From assembly GCF_014595945.1 (NCBI RefSeq), contig NZ_JABXWU010000014.1:1-53424 (forward strand): a stretch of 53,424 bases of DNA, in the 5' to 3' direction. The notes beneath the pieces were generated by a model that saw nothing but the letters and a program-made list of their open reading frames with translations, was not told the DNA's origin and ran no database searches. Positions 43,150 through 51,212 of the stretch are shown in pieces. A program made the translations under genes and the position numbers. This stretch comes from Alkalibacillus aidingensis (GTDB lineage Bacteria; Bacillota; Bacilli; Bacillales; Alkalibacillaceae). The stretch's first letter is position 1. Every line of letters begins with the position of its first letter.

Positions 43150-43689
43150 CTAATTGACTTTAGAAACATTAAACTGATTGACTGCAGGTGTTCCTTCTTT
43201 CTGTTGATCCGAATAGGTGTAGCCACGCAAACTCGCTTGAATAGGCAGATCCTGCTTCCACTTCAGTTGAAAATTAGAAAATGAAAGTTGTTCAGTCGGT
43301 TTAATGGTTGCCTCTCCTAACGGCTTAAGCCAAATTTCTTCGTCTGATTGATGAATTCGTTCCCATGAACCAGCTGTCCTCAACTGATTACTCGTGTTCG
43401 GGGTCACATACTTACCAGAAAACTGAAAAGGATGATCTTCAGAAAACTTCAAACAAATATATGGATTGGTTATGGCTGACGAGCCTACATTTAAGACGTG
43501 ATAGGATCCAATCATGATATGTTCACCGACATCGGCTAAATTCAATGAATAAGAAAAATAACTTACCACACCATCTGACTGGCGAAACTGCTGATTAATC
43601 AGTTTTTTTATATCAGCCATATAGGTCTCTTTTTCTCTACGCCACTCATCCATTTGACTAAATAGTCGATTACCCTCTTCAGTGCTCAT
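43150..43689 (-). CDS. Hypothetical protein
   Basis: 179 aa, no signal peptide or membrane helix. The first 40 residues look helical (EWRREKETYMADIKKLINQQ), the rest beta-rich (GEHIMIGSYHVLNVGSSAIT, FSFSGKYV-like and LQLKWKQDLPIQASLRGYTY segments). I do not recognise it. The ATG at 43689 lies behind AAAGGGTGG; a GTG four codons before lies in that RBS. It is divergent from the coiled-coil gene, with 151 bp between. Confidence 0.6.
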   Translation of the reverse strand: MSTEEGNRLFSQMDEWRREKETYMADIKKLINQQFRQSDGVVSYFSYSLNLADVGEHIMIGSYHVLNVGSSAITNPYICLKFSEDHPFQFSGKYVTPNTSNQLRTAGSWERIHQSDEEIWLKPLGEATIKPTEQLSFSNFQLKWKQDLPIQASLRGYTYSDQQKEGTPAVNQFNVSKVN

Positions 43690-43840
43690 ATGACCAACCA
43701 CCCTTTCATAAAATGAACCATAAGTAGCACATAACTAAATCTTTCCTCTGATCAATTTATGAAAAAATAATCAAGTTTATGAGTGACGACATGTCTAATC
43801 CCTATATGAGGAAACTTTGGACTTAAGAGGTGGTCTACCA

Positions 43841-44674
43841 TTGCATAAATATCGACTATTTAATACGAAGGACGTAGAAGAATTAAAAGAGCGAATTGAT
43901 ATGTACGAGTCAATTTTCCATGAATTGAACGATCGTGACGGATTTCAAGACTACTTCTTTCTCAAAAGCGAAGTCCATGAGTTGAAAAATAAAATGGAAC
44001 GATTAGAAAGGGGTTTGAACGTATTGCAAGAACATCAGGAAAAACAGCCTAACCAAGAAGGGCGACAACCTAAAGAGGATTCACCCCCTAAGCAACAGGC
44101 ACCAAAGAACTATTCAAGCGAGATCAATGACATTCTTAAGATGTTAGCAGATGTCAAAAAGGAGCTGACTGGTGTCAAAAATCAAATCCAAACAAACCAA
44201 GTAAAAGAATCAGACTCAGGAGATAGCCAGTCCATAGAATCCTTCACCCAATCAGCAATACAAGACTTAAACCAAGTCAATAACGATAGCACTTCGATTA
44301 GTACCAACACAGAACCTAAGGTAAATAAACCTGCTAACCAACTCAAGCAAGCATCTGACTTTCATCAACTGCAACAACTTATTAATCAATCTAATGAGGT
44401 TCAATCAATAAAACCACAGAAAAAACAGTACCCAAAACCTAAGACCACACGGCAGATGAAGCACAAAGCTAAACAGGTTGAAAAACGACCGATGAAGCAT
44501 AACACCAATCGCGCATTCAAGGCACAAAAATATACTAATAGACAAAAGCAGCATCCACGTGCTCCACTCAACAACAGCCAATCCACATTAAACGAGCAAA
44601 AGACGGAGCCTGAAACACCTCAATCAACCAAATTTGAGAACTTTTTTAAATCACCATTTTTCAAAAGGAAATGA
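43841..44674 (+). CDS. Coiled-coil, Lys/Gln-rich protein, unknown
   Basis: 277 aa from a TTG at 43841 (AAGAGGTGG 8 nt upstream; the first eight codons of the open frame cover that RBS). Residues 10-75 form a coiled coil (VEELKERIDMYESIFHEL, FFLKSEVHELKNKMERLERG). The middle is Gln/Asn/Ser-rich and disordered. The last 80 residues are strongly basic and end FFKSPFFKRK. Such tails occur in spore coat and nucleic-acid-binding proteins, but no family is recognised. The JAMM gene follows after 9 bp. Confidence 0.6.
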   Translation: MHKYRLFNTKDVEELKERIDMYESIFHELNDRDGFQDYFFLKSEVHELKNKMERLERGLNVLQEHQEKQPNQEGRQPKEDSPPKQQAPKNYSSEINDILKMLADVKKELTGVKNQIQTNQVKESDSGDSQSIESFTQSAIQDLNQVNNDSTSISTNTEPKVNKPANQLKQASDFHQLQQLINQSNEVQSIKPQKKQYPKPKTTRQMKHKAKQVEKRPMKHNTNRAFKAQKYTNRQKQHPRAPLNNSQSTLNEQKTEPETPQSTKFENFFKSPFFKRK

Positions 44675-44683
44675 TTTGTCCAA

Positions 44684-45093
44684 ATGAATACTTTGTTCAT
44701 TTCTAAAAAGTGTTACCAGGACCTGCTCAACCATGCTAAGGTCCATTACCCATACGAATGCTGTGGACTATTATCAGGGAAATTTGAACGAGCGGAGCAC
44801 TTCTGGATTCTACATAACCAACTTAAATCTAGCAAAAGGTTTCTAGTTAAACCTGATGATCTTCTTAACGTCATCGACCAAATTAAGCACCAGAAAGAAC
44901 AACTATTAGCTAATTTCATTCTCACCCACATACGGACTGCACTCCTTCAGAGACCGATTTAGTAACCCACCCTAATCGTCAACTGATCATGTTAATCTTG
45001 TCATTAAACCAAGATCAGCCGGTTTTAAAGGGGTTTGAGTTATTAAATAAACACCATTTCCGGGAATATCCACTCAAGGTCGAAGAAACTTAA
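44684..45093 (+). pseudogene. JAMM (Mov34/MPN) metallopeptidase with one frameshift
   Basis: The first frame gives MNTLFISKKCYQDLLNHAKV and YECCGLLSGKFERAEHF (the MPN+ glutamate region) and ends early at 44962. Adding one base after 44916 restores ANFHSHPHTDCTPSETD, a perfect JAMM motif (HxH-x7-S-x2-D), followed by about 50 more residues ending PLKVEET at a TAA (45091-45093). The full protein would be about 136 aa, normal for bacterial M67 peptidases such as those acting on sulfur-carrier or ubiquitin-like proteins. The lesion is in a short T run; sequencing error, recent mutation or slippage all fit. Confidence 0.85.
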
Positions 45094-45176
45094 AAGGTTG
45101 TAAGTCAAATAGTGGGTTGAGCTAACAAAATAAACTTTTAACAAACTAAGAGCATGAATCAGAATACTTACTAAAT

Positions 45177-45214
45177 AAAACCAGTCGTGAATATCATCAT
45201 TCACAACTGGTTTT
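45177..45214. terminator. Bidirectional terminator
   Basis: AAAACCAGTCGTGAAT pairs with ATTCACAACTGGTTTT around ATCATC. It lies between the convergent JAMM and universal stress protein genes, with T-rich tails on both strands. Confidence 0.88.
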
Positions 45215-45262
45215 ACTCATTTCAAAAAGGGCTTTAGGAACTGCCTCTTTTTAACTTTGAAC

Positions 45263-45682
45263 TTATTTAACGATTAACACCGGGCATTCAACACGCTTGG
45301 CCACTTTGTGACTTACACTACCTAAAATCATCGTCTGTAGATTATTTAACCCACGACTTCCTACCACCGCGCAATCAAAGTCATGATTGTTGGCAAACTC
45401 TACAATCGTAGGGCCAGGCTCACCATGAAGAATATGAACCTCATATTCAACGTTTTCTTCTGTTAATAGTTCTTCAACACTACTCACTTTCGCTCGTCTC
45501 GCCTTAGCAATCTCATATTTATTCGAATAATGTAAGACATCCTGTTTAGACGTGTCACCATCAACGACGTAAACGAGATCGATTTTTCCACCTGAACATT
45601 TTGCTAGTTGGATGGCGTGATTAGCAGATCTCAACGAGTGATCGGACCCATCACTTGCAAGTAAAATGCTTTTATACATCAT
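45263..45682 (-). CDS. Universal stress protein UspA family
   Basis: About 139 aa. YKSILLASDGSDHSLRSANH is the N-terminal strand and Asp of the Usp fold. VVGSRGLNNLQTMILGSVSHKVAKR is the G-x2-G-x9-G-S/T ATP-binding loop, so it probably binds ATP. It starts at one of two adjacent ATG codons behind GAGGTGA. It follows the SulP gene after 18 bp and is probably co-transcribed; such SulP-Usp pairs suggest control of the transporter. Confidence 0.9.
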   Translation of the reverse strand: MMYKSILLASDGSDHSLRSANHAIQLAKCSGGKIDLVYVVDGDTSKQDVLHYSNKYEIAKARRAKVSSVEELLTEENVEYEVHILHGEPGPTIVEFANNHDFDCAVVGSRGLNNLQTMILGSVSHKVAKRVECPVLIVK

Positions 45683-45700
45683 CAATCACCTCAGCTATGA

Positions 45701-47155
45701 TTAATGGCCTGAAGACAAGCCACCAATCTTTTGTTTTAGAGCTTTACTCTCACCGTTTAATCCAGTATAACTTACTACCGTTCCATTTTGCTCGAATTTT
45801 CCTTCAAGTTTATCTAATGCACCTATAGCCGAGTCATCCCACAAGTGCGCATGCGTTAGATCAATTTCTACTTCTTCCCAATGACCTTGCTCAAAATCAA
45901 TCTGATCAAGGAAATCCGTAACTGAAGCGAAGAACAGTTGACCTTCAACCTTGTAAATCATTTTCATTTCGTTGTTAGCAATCTGCTCTGTGACTTTCAC
46001 TTTAGAAATCTTTGCAGCGAAGAAAATCGCACTTAATAATACTCCAGCTAGAACGCCTTTAGATAGGTCGTGCGTGTAAACAACAGTACCCACGGTCGTT
46101 AACATCACTGCAGCGTCCGTTTTCGGCAGTTTATGAAGATTTCGGGCGGATGACCAATCAAACGTCCCAATCGAAACCATAATCATCACCCCTGCTAGTG
46201 CAGCCATTGGAATTTGAACCACGATACCACCGAGCGCAATGATTAAGAACATTAAGAAGACACCGGCAACCAGTGATGACAAACGCCCATTACCACCAGA
46301 TTTGACATTAATAACTGACTGACCGATCATCGCACAACCAGCCATACCACCGAAAAATCCAGCCGTCACGTTGGCATAACCTTGACCTCTGCTTTCCTTA
46401 TTCTTATCACTTTCTGTATCGGTCATATCATCGACAATATTAGCCGTTAATAATGACTCTAGTAAACCTACAATAGAAAGTGCTAATGCATATGGGAAAA
46501 TAATTTGTAATGTCTCAAAGTTAAGTGGAATATCTGGAATTAAGAATATTGGTAACTGTTGCGTTAAATTACCTAAATCCCCAACTGTACGTACATCGAT
46601 TCCCATAAAGATCACCACAGATGTAATCACGATAATTGCCACCAATGGAGATGGAACTGATTTTACAAATCGTGGAAGAATATAAATAATTGCTAACGTT
46701 AAACCAACTAATGCATACATCACCCAGTTTTCACCGTGAAAATGTTCAAACTGTGACGTTAAGATAAGAATTGCTAACGCATTAACAAATCCCACCATCA
46801 CCGAACGTGGGACAAACTTCATAATCGCAGCTAATTTAAAAACACCGAATAATATTTGTAAAATACCAGTTAAAATCGTCGCTGCTAATAAATACTGTAA
46901 ACCGTAATCTGCAACAAGCGTAATCATCAGTAAAGCCATTGCACCAGTAGCACCCGATATCATACCAGGACGTCCACCGATAAAAGCAATAACCACCGCA
47001 ATACAAAATGATGCATAAAGCCCAACCATCGGGTCAATACCAGCAATAATGGAGAACGCAATCGCTTCAGGAATTAACGCTAACGCAACCACAATTCCTG
47101 CAAGCACATCACCTCTCACATTTCCAAACCATTCTTGTCTAATTCTTGATATCAT
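45701..47155 (-). CDS. SulP-family anion permease with STAS domain
   Basis: 484 aa, a multi-pass inner-membrane transporter for sulfate, bicarbonate or another anion. [19 protein letters not shown] is the SulP signature region, and [18 protein letters not shown] a conserved pore helix. A C-terminal STAS domain (about 390-484) has [20 protein letters not shown]. Sulfate would suit the PAPS-making genes at the left of the window, but bicarbonate is equally possible in a marine or alkaline organism. AAAGGAAG precedes the ATG. Confidence 0.88.
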   Translation of the reverse strand: MISRIRQEWFGNVRGDVLAGIVVALALIPEAIAFSIIAGIDPMVGLYASFCIAVVIAFIGGRPGMISGATGAMALLMITLVADYGLQYLLAATILTGILQILFGVFKLAAIMKFVPRSVMVGFVNALAILILTSQFEHFHGENWVMYALVGLTLAIIYILPRFVKSVPSPLVAIIVITSVVIFMGIDVRTVGDLGNLTQQLPIFLIPDIPLNFETLQIIFPYALALSIVGLLESLLTANIVDDMTDTESDKNKESRGQGYANVTAGFFGGMAGCAMIGQSVINVKSGGNGRLSSLVAGVFLMFLIIALGGIVVQIPMAALAGVMIMVSIGTFDWSSARNLHKLPKTDAAVMLTTVGTVVYTHDLSKGVLAGVLLSAIFFAAKISKVKVTEQIANNEMKMIYKVEGQLFFASVTDFLDQIDFEQGHWEEVEIDLTHAHLWDDSAIGALDKLEGKFEQNGTVVSYTGLNGESKALKQKIGGLSSGH

Positions 47156-47445
47156 TTTTGGCTTCCTTTCTATGATCGTTTAACTTGTTGTGTGTGGAAG
47201 ACATCGCTTTTCACACAAAACACAATAATGATATCACAGTGCTTTTCAACCACCTAATCTGATGGAAGCGTGTACATTGGACAAATGCTTTGAATTACTC
47301 AATAATGCTTTTATTTTCAACCACATTTCAAATAAAAGACATTTTTTCGCCATAATTAAAAGTGTAATTATTCAGATTATAAAGACTAATCCTAACCACA
47401 TACCGAACACGTCATTCACTCTAATATAACCCTCACTTAGCGAAG
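47156..47445. other. Intergenic region before the 45-bp array
   Basis: This 290-bp AT-rich stretch has no gene. It must hold the promoter of the SulP-Usp unit on the minus strand. No known regulatory element is evident. Confidence 0.4.
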
Positions 47446-47639
47446 TGACCACAGGTGTTCTTATATAGTTAAAATAGGTTTTTCGTGGACACGGGTGTTC
47501 ATTTTCAGTTTAAAATAGGTCAACCCATCGTGACCACGGGTGTTCACTTTCAGTTTAAAATAGATCCACCCATCTTGACCACGGGTGTTCACTTTCAGTT
47601 TAAAATAGATCCACCCATCTTGACCACGGGTGTTCATTT
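47446..47639. repeat. 45-bp tandem array, about four units
   Basis: Units begin TGACCACGGGTGTTCA and continue with CTTTCAGTTTAAAATAG and ATCCACCCATCT. Unit starts are 47446 (diverged, 40 bp), 47486, 47531, 47576 and 47621 (cut at 19 bp). The 47531 and 47576 units are identical, so the array grew recently. CACGGGTG and CACCCAT give partial dyad symmetry. The last unit and a half overlap the 3' end of the pseudouridine synthase gene. Confidence 0.9.
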
Positions 47640-48283
47640 GGTGGCGTTGAGGTGAAGTTCCGTTCATCTTTTAAAGTCGGATGTTCAATTCCAAGCTTGT
47701 GCGACCAAAGTGCGATCTGCTGACCTGGCTTATTTACCTTCGCCCCGTACTTCTGATCACCATAAAGTGGACACCCGATATTCGCTAGTTGCACGCGAAT
47801 TTGGTGGGAACGCCCCGTATGTAGTTTCACTTTCACTAGCGTGAGTCCTTGATCATGGCCTAACACTACATAGTCAAGAACTGCCTTCTTCGCCTGCTTC
47901 TGATTTTTCCGAGTTACAAACACTTGATTTCTCTTCCTATCTTTATATAGGTAGTTTTTCAGTCTGGCCTGCTGCTCATCAGGCATTCCACGCGTCACTG
48001 CCAGATACTCTTTTTGAACCACATTCCTCCGTACCTGATCTGATAGTCGTGTTGCTGCCTTCGATGTCTTCGCAAACACCATTACACCACCAACCGGCCG
48101 GTCCAACCTATGAACCAACCCTAAATAAACATTCCCCGGCTTCTCATCACGAACCTTGATAAACCTCTTCAACTTCTCTAAAAGATCCTCATCCTTCGAT
48201 CGATCCGCCTGCACCGGCACATTTACCGGCTTATCCACCACTAATAAGTGATTATCTTCATATATAATATTGAACTCACTCAA
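47600..48283 (-). CDS. RluA-family pseudouridine synthase
   Basis: 227 aa. VHRLDRPVGGVMVFAKTSKA carries the catalytic Asp in HRLDRP, and HTGRSHQIRVQLANIGCP the conserved RxHQIR-like motif. It isomerises uridine in rRNA or tRNA; the target is unknown. I use the TTG at 48283 (MSEFNIIYEDNHLL) behind AAGGGGAG; the frame runs upstream without an RBS. The last 12 residues (NEHPWSRWVDLF) and the stop are encoded by the 45-bp repeat, so the C terminus has been replaced or extended. Confidence 0.88.
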   Translation of the reverse strand: MSEFNIIYEDNHLLVVDKPVNVPVQADRSKDEDLLEKLKRFIKVRDEKPGNVYLGLVHRLDRPVGGVMVFAKTSKAATRLSDQVRRNVVQKEYLAVTRGMPDEQQARLKNYLYKDRKRNQVFVTRKNQKQAKKAVLDYVVLGHDQGLTLVKVKLHTGRSHQIRVQLANIGCPLYGDQKYGAKVNKPGQQIALWSHKLGIEHPTLKDERNFTSTPPNEHPWSRWVDLF

Positions 48284-48416
48284 CTTTAACTCCCCTTCAT
48301 TTAAATAAAACACATTTGGGGCTATGATAACATAGTGACTCACTACAAAAAAAAACAACATTATAATGCCCAATCTCCACAAACTATTTTTGAAGGAGCT
48401 TCAGATGTGTCCCCTC

Positions 48417-48476
48417 GTCCGACCGTGGGTGGCGTTTGTCCGACTGTCAACCACCCTTGTCCAACTCTCACTGCAG
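48417..48476. repeat. 21-bp array, three units
   Basis: GTCCGACCGTGGG, GTCCGACTGTCAA and GTCCAACTCTCAC each begin a 21-bp unit. It is related to the longer array on the other side of the NERD gene (shared core TCCGACTGTCA). Confidence 0.75.
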
Positions 48477-48494
48477 TATTGTTAGATACTTTGT

Positions 48495-49487
48495 TCACTT
48501 CAATAAATAACCAAAATCACTTTGATAATCGAAATTCATTAAATATTTACGAGTATTTGTTTTACCTATTTTTTCAAAGCTCGATTGATTGAGTAGAATT
48601 TTAGAGGTGCTCGGCGAACTAATCTGAAGAAAATCTCGTAATCCTCGGTTGGTAATTTCGGGGCTTATTAGTAGGAAGTGATCTTTGAATGCATTGAGGT
48701 GAGCATCCTTATTACGACCATGACATCTCCTGCATTCCCAACGTCGCTTAGTCCTATTCATGCCGAGCGCACCACAGTACGGACAGAAAACCCCTTTTCG
48801 AAAATCACCAACATCAATATTATAGTGGTCTTCCATTTTAAAACCTGCATACTCATGGTGATCTTTAAAATAATGAGCTAATTCAGAAGTTTCTTGTTGG
48901 GAAATAATCCTTTGGCTAAATTGATCGGAAATTTCTCGGACTTTATTAGTAAGAAGGGAAATTGGAATGACTCTCTGAAGGTGGGGTTGGTCATTTGCAG
49001 AAATATCAAGGATAGCTTTCGGGTTTGCCATGACGACGACGGTTTCGATTGGAAGGTTTGGACCGTTGAAAAAATCAATTCTTTGACGAAGTTGGTGCTT
49101 CTGTTCTTCAACTTGAATTAGGGGATCATCATAATTTTTAACTTGGCCATTCAATGTTTGAATCATTTGGTTGAATGATGAATTAAATGATAGGATGCCC
49201 GCTGAATTTTTCACTTCGATAATTAGAATGAATCGATCGGTAATTAATGTAGTATCCATTTGGAAGTGATTTTGAAATAGGCGAAGACGTAAATCGTGTA
49301 AGATGAAAGGGGTAAAATTAAGTCTACTCAATGGGTAGTCAACTCTAAGCTCACCAACATAACCTGAGCGCTCACGGTATAGGTCATTTTCAATCCTTCG
49401 AAATTCTCGATGATTTTGAAAAAGTCTTTGATGAGCTGCAGAAGCTTTAAGTAGTTTCAAGGGAATTTCATGATTTTTCACAATCAT
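48495..49487 (-). CDS. NERD-domain protein with zinc ribbon
   Basis: 330 aa. A NERD (nuclease-related) domain lies at about 40-150: GYVGELRVDYPLSRL, TTLITDRFILIIEVKNSAG (the DxxxxxxEVK restriction-like core). A four-Cys zinc ribbon follows near residue 233 (FCPYCGALG ... WECRRCHGR), then a short C-terminal helical domain. NERD proteins are often encoded on mobile or accessory DNA and may bind or cut nucleic acid; activity is unproven. CTAGGAG lies 9 nt before the ATG. The gene is flanked by related 21-bp arrays. Confidence 0.88.
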   Translation of the reverse strand: MIVKNHEIPLKLLKASAAHQRLFQNHREFRRIENDLYRERSGYVGELRVDYPLSRLNFTPFILHDLRLRLFQNHFQMDTTLITDRFILIIEVKNSAGILSFNSSFNQMIQTLNGQVKNYDDPLIQVEEQKHQLRQRIDFFNGPNLPIETVVVMANPKAILDISANDQPHLQRVIPISLLTNKVREISDQFSQRIISQQETSELAHYFKDHHEYAGFKMEDHYNIDVGDFRKGVFCPYCGALGMNRTKRRWECRRCHGRNKDAHLNAFKDHFLLISPEITNRGLRDFLQISSPSTSKILLNQSSFEKIGKTNTRKYLMNFDYQSDFGYLLK

Positions 49488-49581
49488 TGAATCAACTCCT
49501 AGAATTTATTATACAGAATAAACTCTATTATACCATAAACAGGAATATATGTTCGGTTCTTTTCAAGTGTTGTCAGGTAGG

Positions 49582-49812
49582 TGTTCGACTCTCAGTTCGT
49601 TTAATCCGTCCGTCAGCACCCTCTGTCCCACCGTCAACGCCTCTCATCCGACTGTCAGCACACCCCATCCGTCCGTCAGCGCCTCTCATCCGACTGTCAG
49701 CACACCCCATCCGTCCGTCAGCGCCTCTCATCCGTCCGTCAGCACACCTCATCCGTCCGTCAGCGCCTCTCATCCGACTGTCAGCACACCCCATCCGTCC
49801 GTCACCAATCCC
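49582..49812. repeat. 21-bp tandem array, eleven units
   Basis: Eleven back-to-back 21-bp units, mainly CATCCGTCCGTCAGCGCC plus TCT alternating with CATCCGACTGTCAGCACA plus CCC. The first (TGTTCGACTCTCAG) and last units have diverged. Because 21 is a multiple of three, several frames stay open and read as 7-residue peptide repeats, but none has a sensible start or RBS. The array fills the divergent gap between the NERD and lipoprotein genes and is GC-rich against an AT-rich background. Confidence 0.92.
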
Positions 49813-49924
49813 AATCCGGCGTCGAGCAGAACTCATACTCCCAACACCCAACATCAAACCAAGCATTGCTTCTCCCCTATTCAATTGCTACACTTAAACT
49901 AGATTTTTTACTTGGAGTTCACTC

Positions 49925-50455
49925 ATGAAAAAATTATCTATTTTCACCCTACTCGTACTATTGTCGGCTTGTGGATCGGACTTAGATTATGAAACTGACG
50001 ATGTTATCGCTCAGGTCTATGGCGAAGATATCACTGTTGAAGATGTCTTGATTAGTCATTATTTTGGTGAAGAGGATTCACTTGAAGAGGCGCTTGATCG
50101 TCATATCACCGGGGAGTTACTCCTCCATGAGGCAAAGGAAATGGGGTTTGATTATAGTCAAGATGAGGTCGACCAACAACTCGAGCATTTTCAAGATAGT
50201 GGAATGGTTGAACATATGATGCAGGAAGATGCTGAATTTTGGGAGCATCAATCTGAGCGTTTAGGGATGGAAATTGAAGAGATTTTATATCAACGCCAGG
50301 AAATTAACCATATCGTAAGTGAACATGCTTTGTATTATATTGAAGAAACTTTTCAGGAAGAGGATACCACTTCTCTTGAATTCCAAGATCGATTAAGTAA
50401 CCATATCCAAAATTTAAAGGAAGTCCATGCTGATGATATTGAGGTTTACTTATAA
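49925..50455 (+). CDS. SurA_N/PrsA-like lipoprotein without isomerase domain
   Basis: 176 aa. KLSIFTLLVLLSACGSD is a lipobox (Cys16). The rest is helical and acidic, with the layout of a SurA/PrsA N-terminal chaperone domain (VIAQVYGEDITVEDVL, ITGELLLHEAKEMGFDYSQDEVDQQL). No parvulin domain follows. It may bind unfolded exported proteins outside the membrane. TTGGAG lies 8 nt before the ATG. A terminator follows at 50545. Confidence 0.75.
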   Translation: MKKLSIFTLLVLLSACGSDLDYETDDVIAQVYGEDITVEDVLISHYFGEEDSLEEALDRHITGELLLHEAKEMGFDYSQDEVDQQLEHFQDSGMVEHMMQEDAEFWEHQSERLGMEIEEILYQRQEINHIVSEHALYYIEETFQEEDTTSLEFQDRLSNHIQNLKEVHADDIEVYL

Positions 50456-50544
50456 CCACCACTTATAACTAGGTATAACCTAAATCCATTGGTAAACACT
50501 AATGCAAGCCAAATTATTGCCACTCAACAACATTAAGTCCATTT

Positions 50545-50577
50545 AGGAATTGCTTTTATAGCCAATTCCTTTTTTTA
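50545..50577 (+). terminator. Terminator of the lipoprotein gene
   Basis: AGGAATTG pairs with CAATTCCT around a 10-nt loop and runs into seven T. It lies about 90 bp after the stop. Confidence 0.8.
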
Positions 50578-50637
50578 TACAATAAAATTAACACGCTACA
50601 TCCTAAAAGAGATTCACATAAAAAATTATCATTCTAC

Positions 50638-50665
50638 TGACACAAAGCTGTGACCTTGTCGTCTA
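50638..50665 (+). promoter_or_regulatory. ECF-type promoter of the sigma operon
   Basis: TGACAC (50638-50643), a 16-nt spacer and CGTCTA (50660-50665) fit the extracytoplasmic-function promoter form TGaAAC-N16-CGTC. It lies about 35 bp before the start of the ECF sigma gene, so positive autoregulation is expected. Confidence 0.65.
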
Positions 50666-50699
50666 ATGTAGTGAATTTAGTAATCGGAGGCAATCAGAC

Positions 50700-51212
50700 A
50701 TGTCTAGAAAAGAAATCGTTTCCGACTGGTTTTACCAATACAACCAAGACGTATACAACTTTCTCATTTATTATACCGGTAGGACAGACGTCGAAGATTT
50801 AGTACAAGAAGTTTTTATTAAGGCCATTAAAGGGCTCGATAAATTCGATGGTCGATCTAGTCCAAAAACCTGGCTCTTTAGCATTGCGCGCAATGTGGCC
50901 ATTGACGAAATACGCAAAAATAAACGCCGTGGTCATGACCAAAATGTTGCTTTAGAAGATGCGATTGGGCTTGGACACCACAACACTCCGGAATCAATCA
51001 TAAGTAATGATGAATCCAAGCGAGAACTTTACGATTCCATCAACTCACTTAAGAATAACTATCGGGAAGTGCTCATTTTGCGTGCAATTAAGGAATTGTC
51101 CATAAATGAGACTGCGTCAGTATTAGATTGGTCAAACCAAAAAGTAAGAACTACTTATTCTAGGGCCCTAAAAGCACTTGGGAAAGTCCAAGGAGGATTT
51201 CAAAATGAGTGA
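50700..51212 (+). CDS. ECF-family RNA polymerase sigma factor
   Basis: 170 aa with regions 2 and 4 only. FLIYYTGRTDVEDLVQEVFIKAIKGL is region 2, including the DLVQEVF core; FSIARNVAIDEIRKNKRR is region 2.4. SLKNNYREVLILRAIKELSI and ETASVLDWSNQKVRTTYSRA form region 4 with its helix-turn-helix. It resembles the SigX/SigV/SigM class of Bacillus. GGAGG lies 8-9 nt before the ATG. The downstream membrane protein overlaps it by 8 bp. Confidence 0.92.
   Translation: MSRKEIVSDWFYQYNQDVYNFLIYYTGRTDVEDLVQEVFIKAIKGLDKFDGRSSPKTWLFSIARNVAIDEIRKNKRRGHDQNVALEDAIGLGHHNTPESIISNDESKRELYDSINSLKNNYREVLILRAIKELSINETASVLDWSNQKVRTTYSRALKALGKVQGGFQNE

Noticed and set aside
47461-47667. Small minus-strand protein of 15-residue repeats over the 45-bp array
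   Set aside because: Same cause: 45 bp is a multiple of three. It lies in a different frame from, and largely antiparallel to nothing but, the repeat itself and has no RBS.
49487-49902. Open frames giving 7-residue peptide repeats (HPSVSAS/HPTVSTP and IRPSAPL types) over the 21-bp array
   Set aside because: The period is a multiple of three, so several frames on both strands stay open by necessity. None has an RBS or a plausible start, and the sequence reads better as non-coding tandem repeat.
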